Part shown: one piece after another, positions 7,993-17,132 of the stretch
Numbering within the stretch: position 1 is the first letter of the stretch
How the letters are laid out: each line of letters opens with the position of its first letter
Origin: Eubacteriaceae bacterium
GTDB lineage: Bacteria > Bacillota > Clostridia > Lachnospirales > Lachnospiraceae
Direction: 5' to 3'
DNA length: 64,000 bases
NCBI GenBank assembly: GCA_910574015.1
Contig: CAJSYQ010000004.1
Location: 86,411 to 150,410, forward strand
Notes under the pieces: model-generated
What the model saw: only the letters and a program-made list of their open reading frames with translations
The model's database searches: none
What the model was told of the DNA's origin: nothing
Position numbers and translations under genes: made by a program

Positions 7993-9794
7993 TGGGGAAG
8001 AAGGATATGAAGTATAGAGAAGAAGAGATACAGGAAATAATCTACACCAGACAGCTCGAGGCCATTGGGGAGCGCCTTGAGGAAGATATTGCCGGGATCC
8101 TGAACCGGACGGGAATGTATTTCCGCATCTTTAACCGGGCCAAGACGCCATTTTCTATTGCGCAGAAGCTGAGCAAGGAGGGATATGGTTTTGGCGAGGA
8201 GGAAAAGAAGCTGCAGGATCTGATCGGATTGAGAGTGGTGGTCTATTATCAGGACGATATGAATATCATCCGGACCATTCTGGAGCGGACCTTCCGCCGG
8301 GTGGGGGCATGGTCGGAGACGGAGAGCACCAATGAGGAATTTAAGGCGTCCAAACTGAACGGGGTATTCCGCATTCCGGATGAGTACCAGCGGATCTACA
8401 GCGGGAATTTCAGCCGGCTTCCCATTGACAGAACCTTTGAGGTTCAACTTCGGACGGTATCCTTTGAGGGCTGGCATGAGATTGAACATGATATGCGGTA
8501 TAAATCTCCTCACGGGGACGAATTCTGGCGGAATAATGAAGATCTCTCCCGGACGCTGAACTGTGTGCTGGCAAATCTGGAGCTCTGCGACTGGTCCACC
8601 CTGAGCGTGTTTGATAAATTGTCTTACTATCACTACGAAGAGGGCAACTGGGAGATGATGATGAAAGGAAAGTTCCGCCTGCGTTTCGAGGCGCAGCCGC
8701 TGTCTCCGGAGCTGGTGGCGTTTTTAGACGACAATCCGGCTGTGGCATACTGCCTTTACCGTTGTGACCGGGCCAGGGTGATATTTGCCCTGATGCAGGA
8801 ACGCCATGAGAATATTACGTATGATCTGGTAGTGAAAGCGGCGAATGAATCGGCAGCCTCTTATGAGGCGAAGACCCAGAGGCGTCTGACCAAGCTTTGT
8901 CATGAGGTGATCGGCAGGGAGCGTTCCCAGAAGCTGGAACGGCTGGATCTGAGGCCGCTGGATATCACGCCGTCCTTCCAGCTGAATGTGACGCTGACGC
9001 ACAGTCCGGTGAAGGATGTGCACCAGGAATTTATGTCGGCGGTTCATCTCATCGGCTCCTGGGCTCAGGGGCGGTTCCGCAATATTGCGGAGGATATCCC
9101 GACTACTCCTGTGGATTATGAACTCCATGTGCCGGGATTTAATATTAAGATATTGGGCAATCTTTCTCTTGGTTTCTATAAAATGTCCATGGATTATGTG
9201 GACACCACACGGAAAGGGGTAGTCTGGCGGACGAATGTCAGTCTGGAGCTCAGTGAACGGATCCGGATGAATGTGTCCTGTGATTACTGCCATACGCCGG
9301 ACCGTCTTGTGAGGGACAGCTTTTCGAAGCCCCGGTTCGTGGATGAGATCTTTCGGAAGATCGGGTATGAGGATGTGCTCCCCATGTCCCTGAAGCCGCG
9401 GAAGATCAAGACGATGCGGGAGCTGGAAGAAATCAGTGCCTTCACTGCCGACCACAGCAGGAATCTCCCAGTGATTCTGGCGGTGGAGGAGGAAGATCCG
9501 GAACGCCAGATCAATGTCAGCCGTCTGGCGGAGACCATCGGCACATATGCCCATGTATTCCTTTTGGACAAAAAGGCCATTCCGATCCTGATGGAGATCT
9601 CCGACTACTCCAAGGAAGAACTGATGGGAGCCGTCTGGGTGACCTTTCAGGGGGGAGAGGATAAGTTTTATACCAGGGATATGATCGCCGACAGCCGTTT
9701 TGATTTTAACAAATACGCATTCGATCAGGGGAATGTGTATGAGAAGGCCTTCCGCCATAAGCTGGTGCGGCTCATCAAAGAGAAAAATTGTTGA
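7992..9794 (+). CDS. RelA/SpoT-fold nucleotidyltransferase-like protein with novel C-terminus
   Basis: 600 residues. Residues about 45-175 show the RelA/SpoT synthetase fold: RAKTPFS (49-55) in place of the usual RxKxxxS basic loop, QDLIGLRVVVYY (75-86) with the metal-binding Asp, and FEVQLRTVSFEGWHEIEH (149-166) with the catalytic Glu. The NGYxSLH motif, whose Tyr stacks on the acceptor guanine, is not recognisable; its place reads KLNGVFRIPDEY. There is no hydrolase HD domain. Residues about 320-470 match nothing I know, and 490-565 form an alpha/beta domain with an ILAVEEEDP strand and RLAETIGTYAHVFLLD. It could be an unconventional (p)ppGpp synthetase, a toxin-like pyrophosphokinase, or inactive. 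Confidence 0.75.
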   Translation: MGKKDMKYREEEIQEIIYTRQLEAIGERLEEDIAGILNRTGMYFRIFNRAKTPFSIAQKLSKEGYGFGEEEKKLQDLIGLRVVVYYQDDMNIIRTILERTFRRVGAWSETESTNEEFKASKLNGVFRIPDEYQRIYSGNFSRLPIDRTFEVQLRTVSFEGWHEIEHDMRYKSPHGDEFWRNNEDLSRTLNCVLANLELCDWSTLSVFDKLSYYHYEEGNWEMMMKGKFRLRFEAQPLSPELVAFLDDNPAVAYCLYRCDRARVIFALMQERHENITYDLVVKAANESAASYEAKTQRRLTKLCHEVIGRERSQKLERLDLRPLDITPSFQLNVTLTHSPVKDVHQEFMSAVHLIGSWAQGRFRNIAEDIPTTPVDYELHVPGFNIKILGNLSLGFYKMSMDYVDTTRKGVVWRTNVSLELSERIRMNVSCDYCHTPDRLVRDSFSKPRFVDEIFRKIGYEDVLPMSLKPRKIKTMRELEEISAFTADHSRNLPVILAVEEEDPERQINVSRLAETIGTYAHVFLLDKKAIPILMEISDYSKEELMGAVWVTFQGGEDKFYTRDMIADSRFDFNKYAFDQGNVYEKAFRHKLVRLIKEKNC

Positions 9795-9819
9795 CAGGAA
9801 CTGAGAAAAAAATTATAAT
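9791..9819 (+). promoter_or_regulatory. Perfect-consensus sigma-A promoter for the FN3 protein
   Basis: TTGACA (9791-9796), 17 bases, TATAAT (9814-9819), every base matching consensus. The -35 box overlaps the stop codon of the upstream gene. It predicts strong constitutive transcription of the secreted FN3 protein. Confidence 0.85.
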
Positions 9820-9877
9820 AAAAGTGGAACTAACGATTTATTGTTTTTTTAGTTTGATTAAGAAGGAGTAAAGAAGA

Positions 9878-11119
9878 ATGAAAAAGAGTATGAAAATGTT
9901 ACTGATGGTATTTGCCGTGGCATTTGGCGTACTTCTTGTGTCAGGGACCACAAGTAAGGCAGCGTCAGGGCAGGCAACATGGAATTCCGGCTTGAAAGCA
10001 ACCGGACAGAAGACGCAGAGCGTGGATCTGCAGTGGAACACATATTTGGGTGAGGAAACAGCAGATTACTATTACATCTATCTGGGAAATGATACGGAAA
10101 ATATGAGATTTTTCAACTATGTGAACTCCAGTCGTACGAATGCTACGATTACTGGTCTGGCACCAGGCGCTGTATATTATGCCGCTATCGTTCCCGTGAT
10201 CGGCTACGGAGATGAAGCAGAAGCGCTGGCATGGGGTGAAGCAGTTAAGATTGGTACAGTACCGGTGGTAAATCCCGTTACTGGTCTGAAGCAGACATCG
10301 GCAACGGCGAATTCGGTAACCATGACATGGGATCCGGTCAGCGGGGCAACCAGCTATGATGTATACCGCTATAACAACTACAATGATTACACGATTGTTG
10401 GGCAGAATCTCACAACGACATCACATACTGTCGGTGGTCTTAATCCCAATATGTCAGTGTACTATTTCGTGGTCGCAAAACAGACGGTTGCGGAAACCGG
10501 GATCATGGGACAGAGTAGTGAGTATACGCGTATTGCCATGAAAACCGTTCCGGCAAAGGTAACGCTTCTTGCCATTACGAATTACTGGCAGTATCTGGGA
10601 GAGGCTGTTTACGGCTGGGGATCCATGAGCAATATTTCCGGATATGAATTTGAACTTCGCAATAGCAGCAATAAGGTGCTGATCAAAAAGGACACAGGTA
10701 CATCCTCTTCCTGCGACGTGAAACCTTTCCCGAAGGGAGTGTTCACCAAGGCACGTGCGCGGGCCTATATCACAGTGAACAACAAGAAGCTTTATGGTCC
10801 ATGGTCCAATTACCTCTATAACGCTTCTACAAAAAAATGTACCGTAAAGCGTTCTGCGAACAAAAAGAAAATTACTGTGAAATGGACAAAGGTAAAAGGA
10901 GCAACAGGATATAAGGTATCCATCTCCACAAAGAGTAACGGAAAATATAAAAAGGTTAAGACTCTCAGCAAGAAGAAGTCGTCCCTTACTATTACCAAGT
11001 ATAATAAGAAAAAGCTGAGCAAGAAGAAAAAGTATTTTATACGGGTTGAATATCTTATCAAAGTAGGAAAGAAAACATATACGAGTAAGATTGTTTCTGG
11101 TGACAGCCTTGGAATCTGA
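9878..11119 (+). CDS. Secreted fibronectin type III domain protein
   Basis: 413 residues. A signal peptide (MKKSMKMLLMVFAVAFGVLL, likely cleaved near KAAS at about 31) precedes two FN3 domains at about 35-130 and 135-225, each with the W...V/Y...Y beta-sandwich pattern. A less regular domain follows, then a C-terminal FN3-like domain extremely rich in lysine (about 310-413). The basic C-terminus could bind teichoic acid or other anionic wall polymers. No LPXTG sorting signal is seen. It has its own perfect promoter and a downstream terminator, so it is a single-gene unit, probably abundant. The ligand is unknown. Confidence 0.8.
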   Translation: MKKSMKMLLMVFAVAFGVLLVSGTTSKAASGQATWNSGLKATGQKTQSVDLQWNTYLGEETADYYYIYLGNDTENMRFFNYVNSSRTNATITGLAPGAVYYAAIVPVIGYGDEAEALAWGEAVKIGTVPVVNPVTGLKQTSATANSVTMTWDPVSGATSYDVYRYNNYNDYTIVGQNLTTTSHTVGGLNPNMSVYYFVVAKQTVAETGIMGQSSEYTRIAMKTVPAKVTLLAITNYWQYLGEAVYGWGSMSNISGYEFELRNSSNKVLIKKDTGTSSSCDVKPFPKGVFTKARARAYITVNNKKLYGPWSNYLYNASTKKCTVKRSANKKKITVKWTKVKGATGYKVSISTKSNGKYKKVKTLSKKKSSLTITKYNKKKLSKKKKYFIRVEYLIKVGKKTYTSKIVSGDSLGI

Positions 11120-11160
11120 TGGCTGCGGCGTGGACAAAACACTAACAGAATAAAGGATGA

Positions 11161-11195
11161 GGTCATCGCTTTTTTGGCGGTGACCTTTTCTTTTT
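11161..11195 (+). terminator. Terminator after the FN3 gene
   Basis: A 9-bp stem, GGTCATCGC (11161-11169) with GCGGTGACC (11177-11185, one G-T pair), with a T-rich loop and a TTTTCTTTTT tail. Confidence 0.8.
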
Positions 11196-11246
11196 GCCCA
11201 GATTGTGATAGAATGGAAACAATCTATAGAAAAGGAAGTGTTTGTA

Positions 11247-11774
11247 ATGAAAGCTGCAATATTTTATCACAAAAGAACAGGCGAGCCGGTACAGATCATT
11301 GCACGGGCACAGACAAAACCTACTTTTCAGGAGGTGATCTGCTATCAGGAGCTCACGATGCCCTATGACCATTTTGTTATGGAGAAGACGCAGTTTTTCT
11401 CGGAGTTTGTAAAGAATTTTGAGGAACTGCCGCTGGTGGGACGCAGGCAGATCGGGAAACGGGATGACCTGCCGGATAAGCGCCCTCTGATATCCAAGGG
11501 GGAGATCCGCAGTCAGGAGGAGAGAGAGGAGACATCACAGGAGGAATCGGATCCAAGGATACGGAAGCTGCTTGCCTTTTTTGATGCGGATACATATAAA
11601 GAGAAGATTCGGCTGATGGAGGAGATGAAGGAGGATCTGGATGAATTTATGCTGAATAATATTGCCGTAAGTCTGGATCTGTCCATCGAGGACGGTGTGG
11701 ACGGCTTTGGCTTTATTATGTCAGAGCTGAGGATACGCAGCCGGTATGAGAGCGACAGGGGAGAGAGACTTTGA
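11247..11774 (+). CDS. Unrecognised cytoplasmic protein upstream of truA
   Basis: 175 residues from the ATG at 11247, with GGAAG 7 bases upstream. The N-terminal 70 residues look like a small beta domain (KAAIFYHKRTGEPV, then ELTMPYDHFVMEKTQFFSEF). A charged linker rich in E/S/R follows (about 85-115), then a helical C-terminus (RKLLAFFDADTYKEKIRLM, LDEFMLNNIAVSLDL). No signal peptide or membrane segment. I do not recognise the family. The stop overlaps the truA TTG start by 3 bases, suggesting coupling to truA and possibly an RNA-related role, which is only inference. Confidence 0.6.
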   Translation: MKAAIFYHKRTGEPVQIIARAQTKPTFQEVICYQELTMPYDHFVMEKTQFFSEFVKNFEELPLVGRRQIGKRDDLPDKRPLISKGEIRSQEEREETSQEESDPRIRKLLAFFDADTYKEKIRLMEEMKEDLDEFMLNNIAVSLDLSIEDGVDGFGFIMSELRIRSRYESDRGERL

Positions 11775-12511
11775 AAAATTACCGGATGAAGATACAGTAT
11801 GACGGAACGCGGTATCGTGGGTGGCAGCGGCAGACCGGCCGGGAGGATACGATCCAGGGAAAGCTGGAAGCCGTACTGTCGCGTCTGAATAATGCCACCA
11901 CTGCTATAGACGGCGCCGGCCGGACAGATGCCGGTGTCCATGCAGGATGCCAGGTGGCGAACGTACATCTGGAAAAGGCATGGAGTCCGGAAGAGCTGAG
12001 AGATAAGCTAAATGAATATTTACCCGAGGACATACGGATACTGGAAGTAGCAGAGGCGGGAGGGCGGTTTCACAGCCGTCTGAACGCCACTGGGAAGGTG
12101 TATGAATACCATTTGATAAAAAAGGGCTGCTGCAATGTGTTTGCCAGAAAGTACAGCTGGCAGATGACAGAGGACCTTGATGTGGAGCGAATGCGGTCAG
12201 CGGCGGAGGAGCTGGTGGGACAGCATGATTTCAGAGGATTCTGTTCCCGGGCCTCTAAGAAGAAATCCACTATCCGCCGGATTGACAGAGTGGAGATCCG
12301 GGAGACGGAGGACAGCATATATCTGCGGTTTGAGGGAAACGGCTTTCTCTATAATATGGTCCGCATTCTTACCGGGACACTGGTAGAGATTGGCACCGGA
12401 GCCAGGGAACCAGGGAGTATCCGGGAGATTCTTGAGGAAGGCAGCCGTGGGCTGGCGGGGGAGACAGCGCCGGCCCGGGGGCTGACACTTCTTTCGGTCC
12501 GGTATGACTAG
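11771..12511 (+). CDS. truA: tRNA pseudouridine(38-40) synthase TruA
   Basis: Isomerises uridines 38-40 in the tRNA anticodon arm. 246 residues, normal length. The N-terminus reads KNYRMKIQYDGTRYRGWQRQ, the catalytic Asp sits in GAGRTDAGVHA (near residue 53), and conserved VYEYH, HDFRGFCS and NMVRILTGTLVEIG segments follow. Translation most likely starts at TTG 11771, with GGGGAG about 8 bases upstream and typical family residues from the second codon; the ATG at 11786 is the alternative. Confidence 0.94.
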   Translation: MKNYRMKIQYDGTRYRGWQRQTGREDTIQGKLEAVLSRLNNATTAIDGAGRTDAGVHAGCQVANVHLEKAWSPEELRDKLNEYLPEDIRILEVAEAGGRFHSRLNATGKVYEYHLIKKGCCNVFARKYSWQMTEDLDVERMRSAAEELVGQHDFRGFCSRASKKKSTIRRIDRVEIRETEDSIYLRFEGNGFLYNMVRILTGTLVEIGTGAREPGSIREILEEGSRGLAGETAPARGLTLLSVRYD

Positions 12512-12558
12512 CGCCGCCGGGAAAGCCGGCCTGTGGCAGGATACAGAGGGGGATGACG

Positions 12559-12789
12559 ATGCGTCAGATGGAATTTAAAATGGAGCGGGAGAACCTTGTG
12601 AGAGAGGGGGACGAGGTAACGGTAACCGAAGGGGTTCTGCCCAGCGCCTACTATTATACGATCAATCCGGCGGTGGCGATGTCGGGAAATTATGTGTTCC
12701 GGGAGAGACTGCGTTCGGATCATGGCATTGTCCGGGAGATCAAGCACAACGAAAAGGGATATTATGTCGTTGTGGAATTCGATGAATAG
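12559..12789 (+). CDS. Small conserved-looking protein of unknown function
   Basis: 76 residues. AGAGGGGG at 12545-12552 favours the ATG at 12559 over the one at 12553. The sequence is charged and beta-like, with an EGDEVTVTEGVLPSAYYYTI segment and a C-terminal GIVREIKHNEKGYYVVVEFDE. It has the look of a small SH3-like barrel. No family recognised. It lies between truA and the M18 peptidase, 32 bases ahead of the latter. Confidence 0.65.
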   Translation: MRQMEFKMERENLVREGDEVTVTEGVLPSAYYYTINPAVAMSGNYVFRERLRSDHGIVREIKHNEKGYYVVVEFDE

Positions 12790-12821
12790 ATGAAAAGAAG
12801 AAATAGGAAAGGAAACCAGGT

Positions 12822-14207
12822 ATGGAACGTAAAAATGTATGGAAAGAGTACACGAAAAAGGAATTGAAGGAACTGGAGAGGCTGAATAAGGACTACCGGG
12901 GGTTTCTGGATGCCGGAAAGACCGAGCGGGAATGTGCCCTGGAGTCAGTGAAGATGGCGGAGAAGGCAGGATACCGGAACCTGAAGGAGATCATCTCCTC
13001 CGGCGGCAGCCTGCAGGCGGGAGATAAAGTATATGCGGTAAATATGAAGAAATCCGTTGTTCTTTTTCAGATTGGGAGACAGCCTTTGGAGAAGGGTATG
13101 GCGATATTGGGCGCTCACATAGATTCGCCCCGGATGGACATCAAGCAGAACCCGCTGTACGAGGATACCGAGCTTGCCTATCTCGATACCCATTACTATG
13201 GCGGCATTAAGAAATACCAGTGGGTTACGCTGCCGCTGGCGATCCATGGGGTATTTGTCAAAAAAAACGGAGAGGTGACAGAGGTATGTATCGGTGAGGA
13301 TGAGAAAGACCCCGTATTCTGTGTAACGGACCTTCTGATCCATCTGGCTCATGAGAGGATGGAGAAAAAGGCCGATAAGGTTATCGAGGGCGAGGAGCTA
13401 GATATCCTTTTTGGCAGCCAGCCCCTGAAGGGGGCAGAAAAGGATGCCGTTATGGCAAATGTGCTGCAGATCCTGAAGGACCGGTATGAGGTGGAGGAAG
13501 AGGATTTCCTATCTGCGGAGCTGGAGGTTGTGCCGGCGGGAAGGGCCAGGGAATCGGGCATCGATGCCAGTATGATCATGGCCTACGGGCAGGACGACAG
13601 AGTCTGTGCCTATACGTCCCTGGCGGCGATGCTGGAAGTGGAAGATACGGAGTATACCACATGCTGCCTGCTGGTGGACAAAGAGGAGATCGGCAGTGTG
13701 GGAGCCACGGGGATGCAGTCGAATTTCTTTGAGAATATGGTGGCCGAGCTGTTAGAGTGTCTGGGACAGTATTCTGAACTGGCGCTGCGCCGCTGTCTGA
13801 TGAATTCTAAGATGCTTTCTTCCGATGTGAGTGCGGCCTATGATCCCACGTATGCTGCCGCGTATGAGAAGAAAAATGCGGCCTATTTTGGCCGGGGCAT
13901 GGTTTTTAATAAATTTACCGGATCCCGGGGGAAATCCGGCAGCAATGATGCAAACGCTGAATTTATGGCACAGATCCGCGGCATTCTGGAACATGCCGGC
14001 GTGGCGTACCAGACCGCAGAGCTGGGTAAGGTAGACATCGGCGGCGGCGGTACCATCGCTTATATTATGGCACTCTATGGCATGGACGTCATTGACTGCG
14101 GCGTGGCGGTGCTGAATATGCATGCGCCCTGGGAGATCACAAGCAAGGCGGATGTGTATGAGGTGAAGAAGGGGTACGTTGTATTTCTGGAAAAGATATT
14201 CGGGTAG
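12822..14207 (+). CDS. apeB: M18-family aspartyl aminopeptidase
   Basis: 461 residues, a cytoplasmic zinc-dependent aminopeptidase that removes N-terminal acidic residues. The dinuclear metal site is visible: AHIDSPR near 97-103, YGQDDRVCAY near 254-263, DKEEIGSVGATG near 286-297, and the C-terminal NMHAPWEI near 435-442. Length fits the longer M18 members. It probably forms a dodecamer as other members do. The gene stands alone in function among its neighbours; peptide recycling is the likely role. Confidence 0.9.
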   Translation: MERKNVWKEYTKKELKELERLNKDYRGFLDAGKTERECALESVKMAEKAGYRNLKEIISSGGSLQAGDKVYAVNMKKSVVLFQIGRQPLEKGMAILGAHIDSPRMDIKQNPLYEDTELAYLDTHYYGGIKKYQWVTLPLAIHGVFVKKNGEVTEVCIGEDEKDPVFCVTDLLIHLAHERMEKKADKVIEGEELDILFGSQPLKGAEKDAVMANVLQILKDRYEVEEEDFLSAELEVVPAGRARESGIDASMIMAYGQDDRVCAYTSLAAMLEVEDTEYTTCCLLVDKEEIGSVGATGMQSNFFENMVAELLECLGQYSELALRRCLMNSKMLSSDVSAAYDPTYAAAYEKKNAAYFGRGMVFNKFTGSRGKSGSNDANAEFMAQIRGILEHAGVAYQTAELGKVDIGGGGTIAYIMALYGMDVIDCGVAVLNMHAPWEITSKADVYEVKKGYVVFLEKIFG

Positions 14208-14231
14208 GATCGGATAAGAAGGTATGAGCGC

Positions 14232-15827
14232 ATGAGTGATAATATACGAAGGTTAAAGTGCGGCAGGGGATTGGTATGGGCGGTGCGGATCTGTCTGCTG
14301 GCGGGAGCATTCCTTCTGCGGGCAGAGACACCATCTGCCGCCGAAACAGCGGCAAAGGCAAAAGCTCCTTTGGAGCAGCTGGAGAAAGCCATGGTCTCCT
14401 CCTCTACTAAGAGGATTTGGTACCGGGCAGGAAAGAGCTCCTCAGCACAGGGGCGTTACTGGCGGGGGGCAAAGAAGCTTTCTGTCACTGCCTCCCGGCT
14501 GAAGATCAGAAAGAAGGGCTGGTATACCTTCCGGGTTATGAAAGCTTCCGGTAAGTACAGGGTTTTTACCCTGCGGTTAAAAAAGAAGACATATCCGGTA
14601 TCGGTCAATACGCCGGTGAAACAGAAGGCTGGTCATTATCTTCTGGTGCCAAAGAGCAGCAGGACCCAGGCCCTGGGAACCAGGGGGGCTTCCCTTTTGG
14701 GAGGCTGTGGCACCGCGCTCCAGCCCAAAGGGCAGTCGGCTGCGGGAGTATGGCTTCTGGAGCCTGCGGGCGGCACCGCGTTCCGGCTGAAAAATTGCAA
14801 CAGCGGCCTGTACCTCACCTGCCGGGAATCAAAGAAAAAGAGGCTGGTGACACAAAACAAAGGGAATCCATCCAACAGAGGGCAGCTGTACCGATGCTAT
14901 TCGGCTGGCGGTGCTTATTATTATATACGGAATGTGCTGACAGGGGAATATCTGAACGTGTCCGGCGGCAGCCTTAGCAGGGATCCGCGGCACAGCGGCA
15001 GAGCGTGGAAATTCCGGCTGTCAGAGACAGGCCGGCCCCAGTCCCGGTTTGCCGTGGAAGGAGAGACATACCCGGTTTCTCTTGTCTGCGGAAAGGCTTT
15101 TTCGCTGAAGGGATCCGTAACCTCTTTTTATACGATAAAGAGCCTGACCCTTCGGGTGGTGGATGGTCAGGGGAGGGTCTGCCTTCAGAAGACGGCAGCT
15201 CCGTGGGCATGCCGGTACGATCTGGCGGAGGCGGATGCCGCTATGACATTTGGCAGGCTGGCAGCCGGCAGCTATCTCTATCAGGTAGTGATTCAGGATG
15301 TCACAGGGAGATCCGCCGTGGCTGTGAACCGGGCATTTGTTGTCTATGTGCCGGGAGGTGCCGTGGCCAGAACGCTGATATACAACAGTGATGCCGTGGC
15401 AGCAGTGGGGCATCAGTCTGGGGGAAATGATCTGGAAAAGAAGGCGTGTGCCTCTTATGCCCTGGCGTACTGCAATGCCATACTGACCGGTACTGCCGTG
15501 AGTCCGCATACGTACTGGAGCAGTACTACAAATGTAGACTGTGTGTGGAGCAGGGGCGGTTATACTACAGGTTCGTACCACTCGGAGCAGGAAGTGCTGC
15601 AGGCGGCCTATGGACAGCTTCTGGCAAACAGACCCTGCATTCTTCATGTGACAGGGAAGACAGGAAACCAGCATTGGGTGACCCTGATTGGTTATCGGAA
15701 TGTCACAACGGGAGTCCTGACTGCGGCGAATTTCATTGGCATTGATCCCTGGAGCGGGGAGACGGTAACCGTCTCCGACAGCTACCAGGTCAGAAATACA
15801 TACCGGCTGGCATATAAGGGTTCCTGA
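14232..15827 (+). CDS. Secreted ricin-like lectin / papain-like (C39-like) protein
   Basis: 531 residues. A basic start and one hydrophobic segment (about 15-32) act as signal peptide or anchor. Residues 55-120 are Lys/Arg-rich and strand-forming. Residues 125-275 resemble a ricin-type beta-trefoil (YLTCRESKKKRLVTQ, YLNVSGGSLS, RAWKFRL). Residues 285-385 form a beta-sandwich-like domain. The C-terminal 140 residues look like a papain-like C39-type peptidase: Cys in KACASYALAYC, His in GNQHWVTLIGY and Asp in IGIDPWSG form a possible triad in the right order. It could be a wall hydrolase, bacteriocin-like peptidase or amidase. A terminator follows closely. Confidence 0.7.
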   Translation: MSDNIRRLKCGRGLVWAVRICLLAGAFLLRAETPSAAETAAKAKAPLEQLEKAMVSSSTKRIWYRAGKSSSAQGRYWRGAKKLSVTASRLKIRKKGWYTFRVMKASGKYRVFTLRLKKKTYPVSVNTPVKQKAGHYLLVPKSSRTQALGTRGASLLGGCGTALQPKGQSAAGVWLLEPAGGTAFRLKNCNSGLYLTCRESKKKRLVTQNKGNPSNRGQLYRCYSAGGAYYYIRNVLTGEYLNVSGGSLSRDPRHSGRAWKFRLSETGRPQSRFAVEGETYPVSLVCGKAFSLKGSVTSFYTIKSLTLRVVDGQGRVCLQKTAAPWACRYDLAEADAAMTFGRLAAGSYLYQVVIQDVTGRSAVAVNRAFVVYVPGGAVARTLIYNSDAVAAVGHQSGGNDLEKKACASYALAYCNAILTGTAVSPHTYWSSTTNVDCVWSRGGYTTGSYHSEQEVLQAAYGQLLANRPCILHVTGKTGNQHWVTLIGYRNVTTGVLTAANFIGIDPWSGETVTVSDSYQVRNTYRLAYKGS

Positions 15828-15850
15828 GCCCAGTGTCGCGGCACGCTGTA

Positions 15851-15887
15851 AAATCCGTCTGAACAACAATGGACAGACGGATTTTTC
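15851..15887 (+). terminator. Terminator before recA
   Basis: An 11-bp stem, AAATCCGTCTG (15851-15861) with CAGACGGATTT (15874-15884), followed by T-rich sequence. It isolates recA from the upstream secreted protein gene. Confidence 0.88.
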
Positions 15888-15954
15888 TTATATATAATTA
15901 GGGCGTGTCTGAAAACTCATTCCTGGCATCTGCACCCCCGTTCACAAATAATTG

Positions 15955-15983
15955 TTGACAAGAGAAATAATATAGTATACTAT
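15955..15983 (+). promoter_or_regulatory. recA promoter
   Basis: TTGACA (15955-15960), 17 bases, TACTAT (15978-15983). The -10 lies inside a perfect 14-base palindrome, TATAGTATACTATA (15971-15984). A TATACT at 15976 is an alternative -10 with short spacing. Confidence 0.75.
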
Positions 15984-15994
15984 AGATACATGCA

Positions 15995-16006
15995 GAACAT
16001 TAGTTC
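15995..16006 (+). promoter_or_regulatory. SOS box (LexA operator) of recA
   Basis: GAACATTAGTTC fits the Gram-positive LexA core GAAC-N4-GTTC exactly. It starts 12 bases after the -10 box, so a bound repressor would block initiation. No lexA gene is in the window. Confidence 0.85.
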
Positions 16007-16024
16007 GAACAGGAGGAGATAAGA

Positions 16025-17131
16025 ATGGAAAAGGATCAGAATAAATTGAAAGCACTGGAGTCTGCCATTACACAGATTGAGAAGGCATATGGGCAGGGAT
16101 CTATTATGAAACTGGGGGATACGACACGTATGAAGGTGGAAGCGGTGCCGACAGGTTCCCTGAGCCTTGATATAGCCCTGGGAGTGGGAGGGATCCCCAA
16201 GGGACGTATTGTGGAGATTTATGGGCCGGAGTCCAGCGGTAAGACCACGGTGGCACTGCACATGGTAGCGGAGGTACAGAAGAAGGGCGGAATCGCAGGC
16301 TTTATTGATGCCGAGCACGCACTGGATCCGGTCTATGCCAGAAATATCGGCGTGGATATCGATGAATTGTACATCTCTCAGCCGGACAGCGGGGAGCAGG
16401 CCATGGAGATCACGGAGACTATGGTGCGTTCTGGAGCGGTGGATATCGTTATCGTGGATTCGGTGGCAGCCCTGGTGCCGAAGGCAGAGATTGACGGGGA
16501 TATGGGGGACTCCCATGTGGGACTGCAGGCACGTCTTATGAGCCAGGCGCTGAGGAAACTCACTTCGGTGATCAATAAGTCAAATTGTACTGTGATCTTT
16601 ATTAACCAGCTTCGGGAGAAGATCGGGGTTATGTTTGGAAATCCAGAGACTACCACCGGCGGCCGTGCCCTGAAGTTCTATGCTTCGGTCCGTCTGGATG
16701 TAAGGAAAGTAGAGACATTGTCGCAGGCCGGGGAGAAGGTGGGGAACCACGTCCGGGTCAAGGTTGTGAAAAACAAGGTGGCGCCGCCGTTCCAGGAGGC
16801 GGAGTTTGATATTATGTTCGGCAGGGGGATCTCCCGTGAGGGGGACGTACTGGATCTTGCGGCCAAGAATGATATTATAATGAAGAGCGGGGCATGGTAT
16901 TCCTATAATGGAGAGCGGATCGGACAGGGGCGTGAGAACGCCAAGAAGTATCTGTCAGAGCATCCCGCCATATTTGATGAAGTGGATCTCGCCGTCCGGG
17001 CCAGGCTGATGACGGGAGACGAGGAGCAGCCAGAGGAGACAGGAAAGGCCGATGCCGGGAAAAAAGCCGGGACGGCAGCAGAGACAAAGGAGAAAAAGAC
17101 GACGGCGAAGAAGGCGGCCAAAGGCGAATAA
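16025..17131 (+). CDS. recA: Recombinase RecA
   Basis: ATP-dependent strand-exchange protein and co-protease for LexA. 368 residues; Walker A GPESSGKT at 67-74, the [19 protein letters not shown]alker B/L1 region near 140-160, [22 protein letters not shown] including L2 near 195-215. The C-terminal 40 residues are rich in E, K and A with a [12 protein letters not shown] end, longer and more basic than in E. coli. AGGAGGA ribosome site. recX follows after one base, a usual pairing, and the SOS box upstream indicates damage induction. Confidence 0.97.
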   Translation: MEKDQNKLKALESAITQIEKAYGQGSIMKLGDTTRMKVEAVPTGSLSLDIALGVGGIPKGRIVEIYGPESSGKTTVALHMVAEVQKKGGIAGFIDAEHALDPVYARNIGVDIDELYISQPDSGEQAMEITETMVRSGAVDIVIVDSVAALVPKAEIDGDMGDSHVGLQARLMSQALRKLTSVINKSNCTVIFINQLREKIGVMFGNPETTTGGRALKFYASVRLDVRKVETLSQAGEKVGNHVRVKVVKNKVAPPFQEAEFDIMFGRGISREGDVLDLAAKNDIIMKSGAWYSYNGERIGQGRENAKKYLSEHPAIFDEVDLAVRARLMTGDEEQPEETGKADAGKKAGTAAETKEKKTTAKKAAKGE

Positions 17132-17132
17132 A

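Noticed and set aside
10454..11137. Minus-strand frame across the FN3 gene
   Set aside because: It is a shadow of a secreted protein gene with signal peptide, promoter and terminator on the + strand.
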